Part shown: piece by piece, positions 63,301 through 64,000 of the stretch
Layout of the letters: each line of letters opens with the position of its first letter
How positions within the stretch are numbered: position 1 is the stretch's first letter
Assembly (NCBI GenBank): GCA_018263005.1
Contig: JADFDH010000004.1
Coordinates: forward strand, 1-64,000
DNA: 64,000 nucleotides
From: Methanobacterium sp.
GTDB taxonomy: Archaea > Methanobacteriota > Methanobacteria > Methanobacteriales > Methanobacteriaceae
Direction of reading: 5' to 3'
Made by a program: the position numbers and the translations under genes
The notes under the pieces: model-generated
What the model was told of the DNA's origin: nothing
What the model saw: only the letters and a program-made list of their open reading frames with translations
The model's database searches: none

Positions 63301-64000
63301 TCATTTAATTAGTCTTCTTCCTTTTCTATCGGTATCTACTGAGTATACTTCCATCCCCGGGATTAAAACCCTTACTACAGGTATATCAACTTCTTTACGT
63401 GTTAAATCCCTATAATATATCCTTTTAAAACCATTTTTATCCAGAATCTTGACACAAGTTTCTATATCTTCCTTGAACGTTAACTTTGATTTATCTTTTA
63501 TTCGGACTAAATCAATGATTTTATGTGAATCACTGAACCAATGTTTGTTAATTCGTTTCATTCGTTCGTATCCTGCTTTTCTCATAAAAACAGCCCGATT
63601 TGTGTCTTCCCTTGTTCCGTGGATTTGGGTGGCTCTGCTCTGGGCAACTTCCGTAAGAGCTCTTATTACAGCTACTTCTGGATTAAGATGGGTTCCCACA
63701 CCTAAAGACAATAAAGCAGGATCTTTCAGTATGGTATCATCTGCTACTGCAGCCATGGTGGTTATTTGAACATCAGCAGTTAAATCCAGTAATTTAATAC
63801 GTATTCCTGCTTTTTTAAATTTATCCAGCATTTCCTTAATCAGGGGATTTTCAATCTCTTCACAGTCTACTTCTCTTTTAGGTTCTTTTTTTATCTCGAA
63901 AATACTCCAAGCATCCCTTTCAACAACTTCAGTGATTCCATGATAAACAGCCTCTTCTATACGATTTCCAGATGCTAAACCATTAGTATTGGATTTGAAT
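63301..64000 (-). CDS. ycaO: YcaO protein, probable McrA-glycine thioamidation enzyme (cut by window edge)
   Basis: The frame is open to the last base, giving about 233 C-terminal residues of a ~400-residue protein. SNTNGLASGN...EAVYHGITEVVERDAW is the YcaO ATP-binding signature, and HGTREDTNRAVFMRKAGYERM is typical of methanogen members. In methanogens YcaO with TfuA installs the thioglycine in methyl-coenzyme M reductase. TfuA is not in view. The end PVVRVLIPGMEVYSVD fits the PxPxP-less archaeal group. Confidence 0.9.
   Translation of the reverse strand, partial: FKSNTNGLASGNRIEEAVYHGITEVVERDAWSIFEIKKEPKREVDCEEIENPLIKEMLDKFKKAGIRIKLLDLTADVQITTMAAVADDTILKDPALLSLGVGTHLNPEVAVIRALTEVAQSRATQIHGTREDTNRAVFMRKAGYERMKRINKHWFSDSHKIIDLVRIKDKSKLTFKEDIETCVKILDKNGFKRIYYRDLTRKEVDIPVVRVLIPGMEVYSVDTDRKGRRLIK

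Overview
This window is archaeal and points to a hydrogenotrophic methanogen of the order Methanobacteriales, most likely a Methanobacterium-type genome. The evidence is the 3' end of the F420-dependent methylene-H4MPT reductase (mer), a YcaO enzyme of the McrA thioamidation type, a methanofuran-pathway kinase (MfnE), a four-subunit pyruvate:ferredoxin oxidoreductase operon with PorE/PorF, a geranylgeranyl reductase, archaeal EF-1beta and Pth2, AT-rich DNA, TATA-box promoters, and beta-helix/PKD surface proteins. Shine-Dalgarno sites of the GGAGGTGA or GGTGAT type precede most genes, and TTG/GTG starts are common. I saw no phage, IS element or CRISPR array.

Layout. 0-13.9 kb is mostly housekeeping: mer, an SPL-type radical SAM protein, an SDR, a heterodimeric ABC exporter, the radical SAM enzyme of archaeosine synthesis (RaSEA), a HEAT-repeat protein, an iron-sulfur flavoprotein divergent from a HIGH-type nucleotidyltransferase, and DUF1932 and DUF89 proteins. 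13.9-17.7 kb (minus) carries a dihydropteroate-synthase-like protein, a tRNA thiolase (NcsA/TtuA), a ThiS/MoaD ubiquitin-like protein and an M50 membrane protease. 17.8-21.6 kb is porCDABEF, followed by fumarase alpha and a stand-alone LigD-type phosphoesterase. 23.2-30.3 kb (minus) is the phosphate region: two PstS, PstC, PstA, PstB, PhoU, plus an HTH-PhoU regulator and a membrane protein. 30.4-35.4 kb holds a phosphoesterase, tRNA-Thr(GGU), tRNA-Leu(UAA), a ferredoxin/geranylgeranyl reductase pair, a HEAT protein and an O6-methylguanine methyltransferase.

35.6-55.3 kb is the striking part. It encodes a beta-helix surface protein, two very large exported and membrane-anchored CobN/Mg-chelatase-H-like proteins (about 2064 and 1532 residues), a DUF2162 membrane protein, an ExbB/TolQ-like proton-channel protein, an ExbD-like DUF2149 protein, a small unknown protein, and CbiM, a CbiN-like PDGLE protein and CbiQ of a cobalt/nickel ECF transporter. 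The chelatase + ExbB + DUF2149 + DUF2162 set resembles, from memory, the hmuSTUV haem-iron module of Bacteroidota, here joined to a Co/Ni importer. I infer a cell-surface system that captures tetrapyrroles or corrinoids, possibly removes their metal using an ion gradient instead of ATP, and delivers the metal to CbiMQ. A 9-bp near-palindrome AGTAWTACT lies just upstream of TATA boxes throughout this region, in perfect or 7/9 form. It also precedes a TctA-like permease gene at 60.7 kb, which suggests one regulon.

55.3-64 kb: a TadC/TadA-type secretion pair, an unknown Cys-rich methyltransferase, the TctA-like permease, a 5TMR-LYT membrane protein, and a translation/C1-cofactor cluster (EF-1beta, a zinc-ribbon protein, MfnE, Pth2, and YcaO running off the end).
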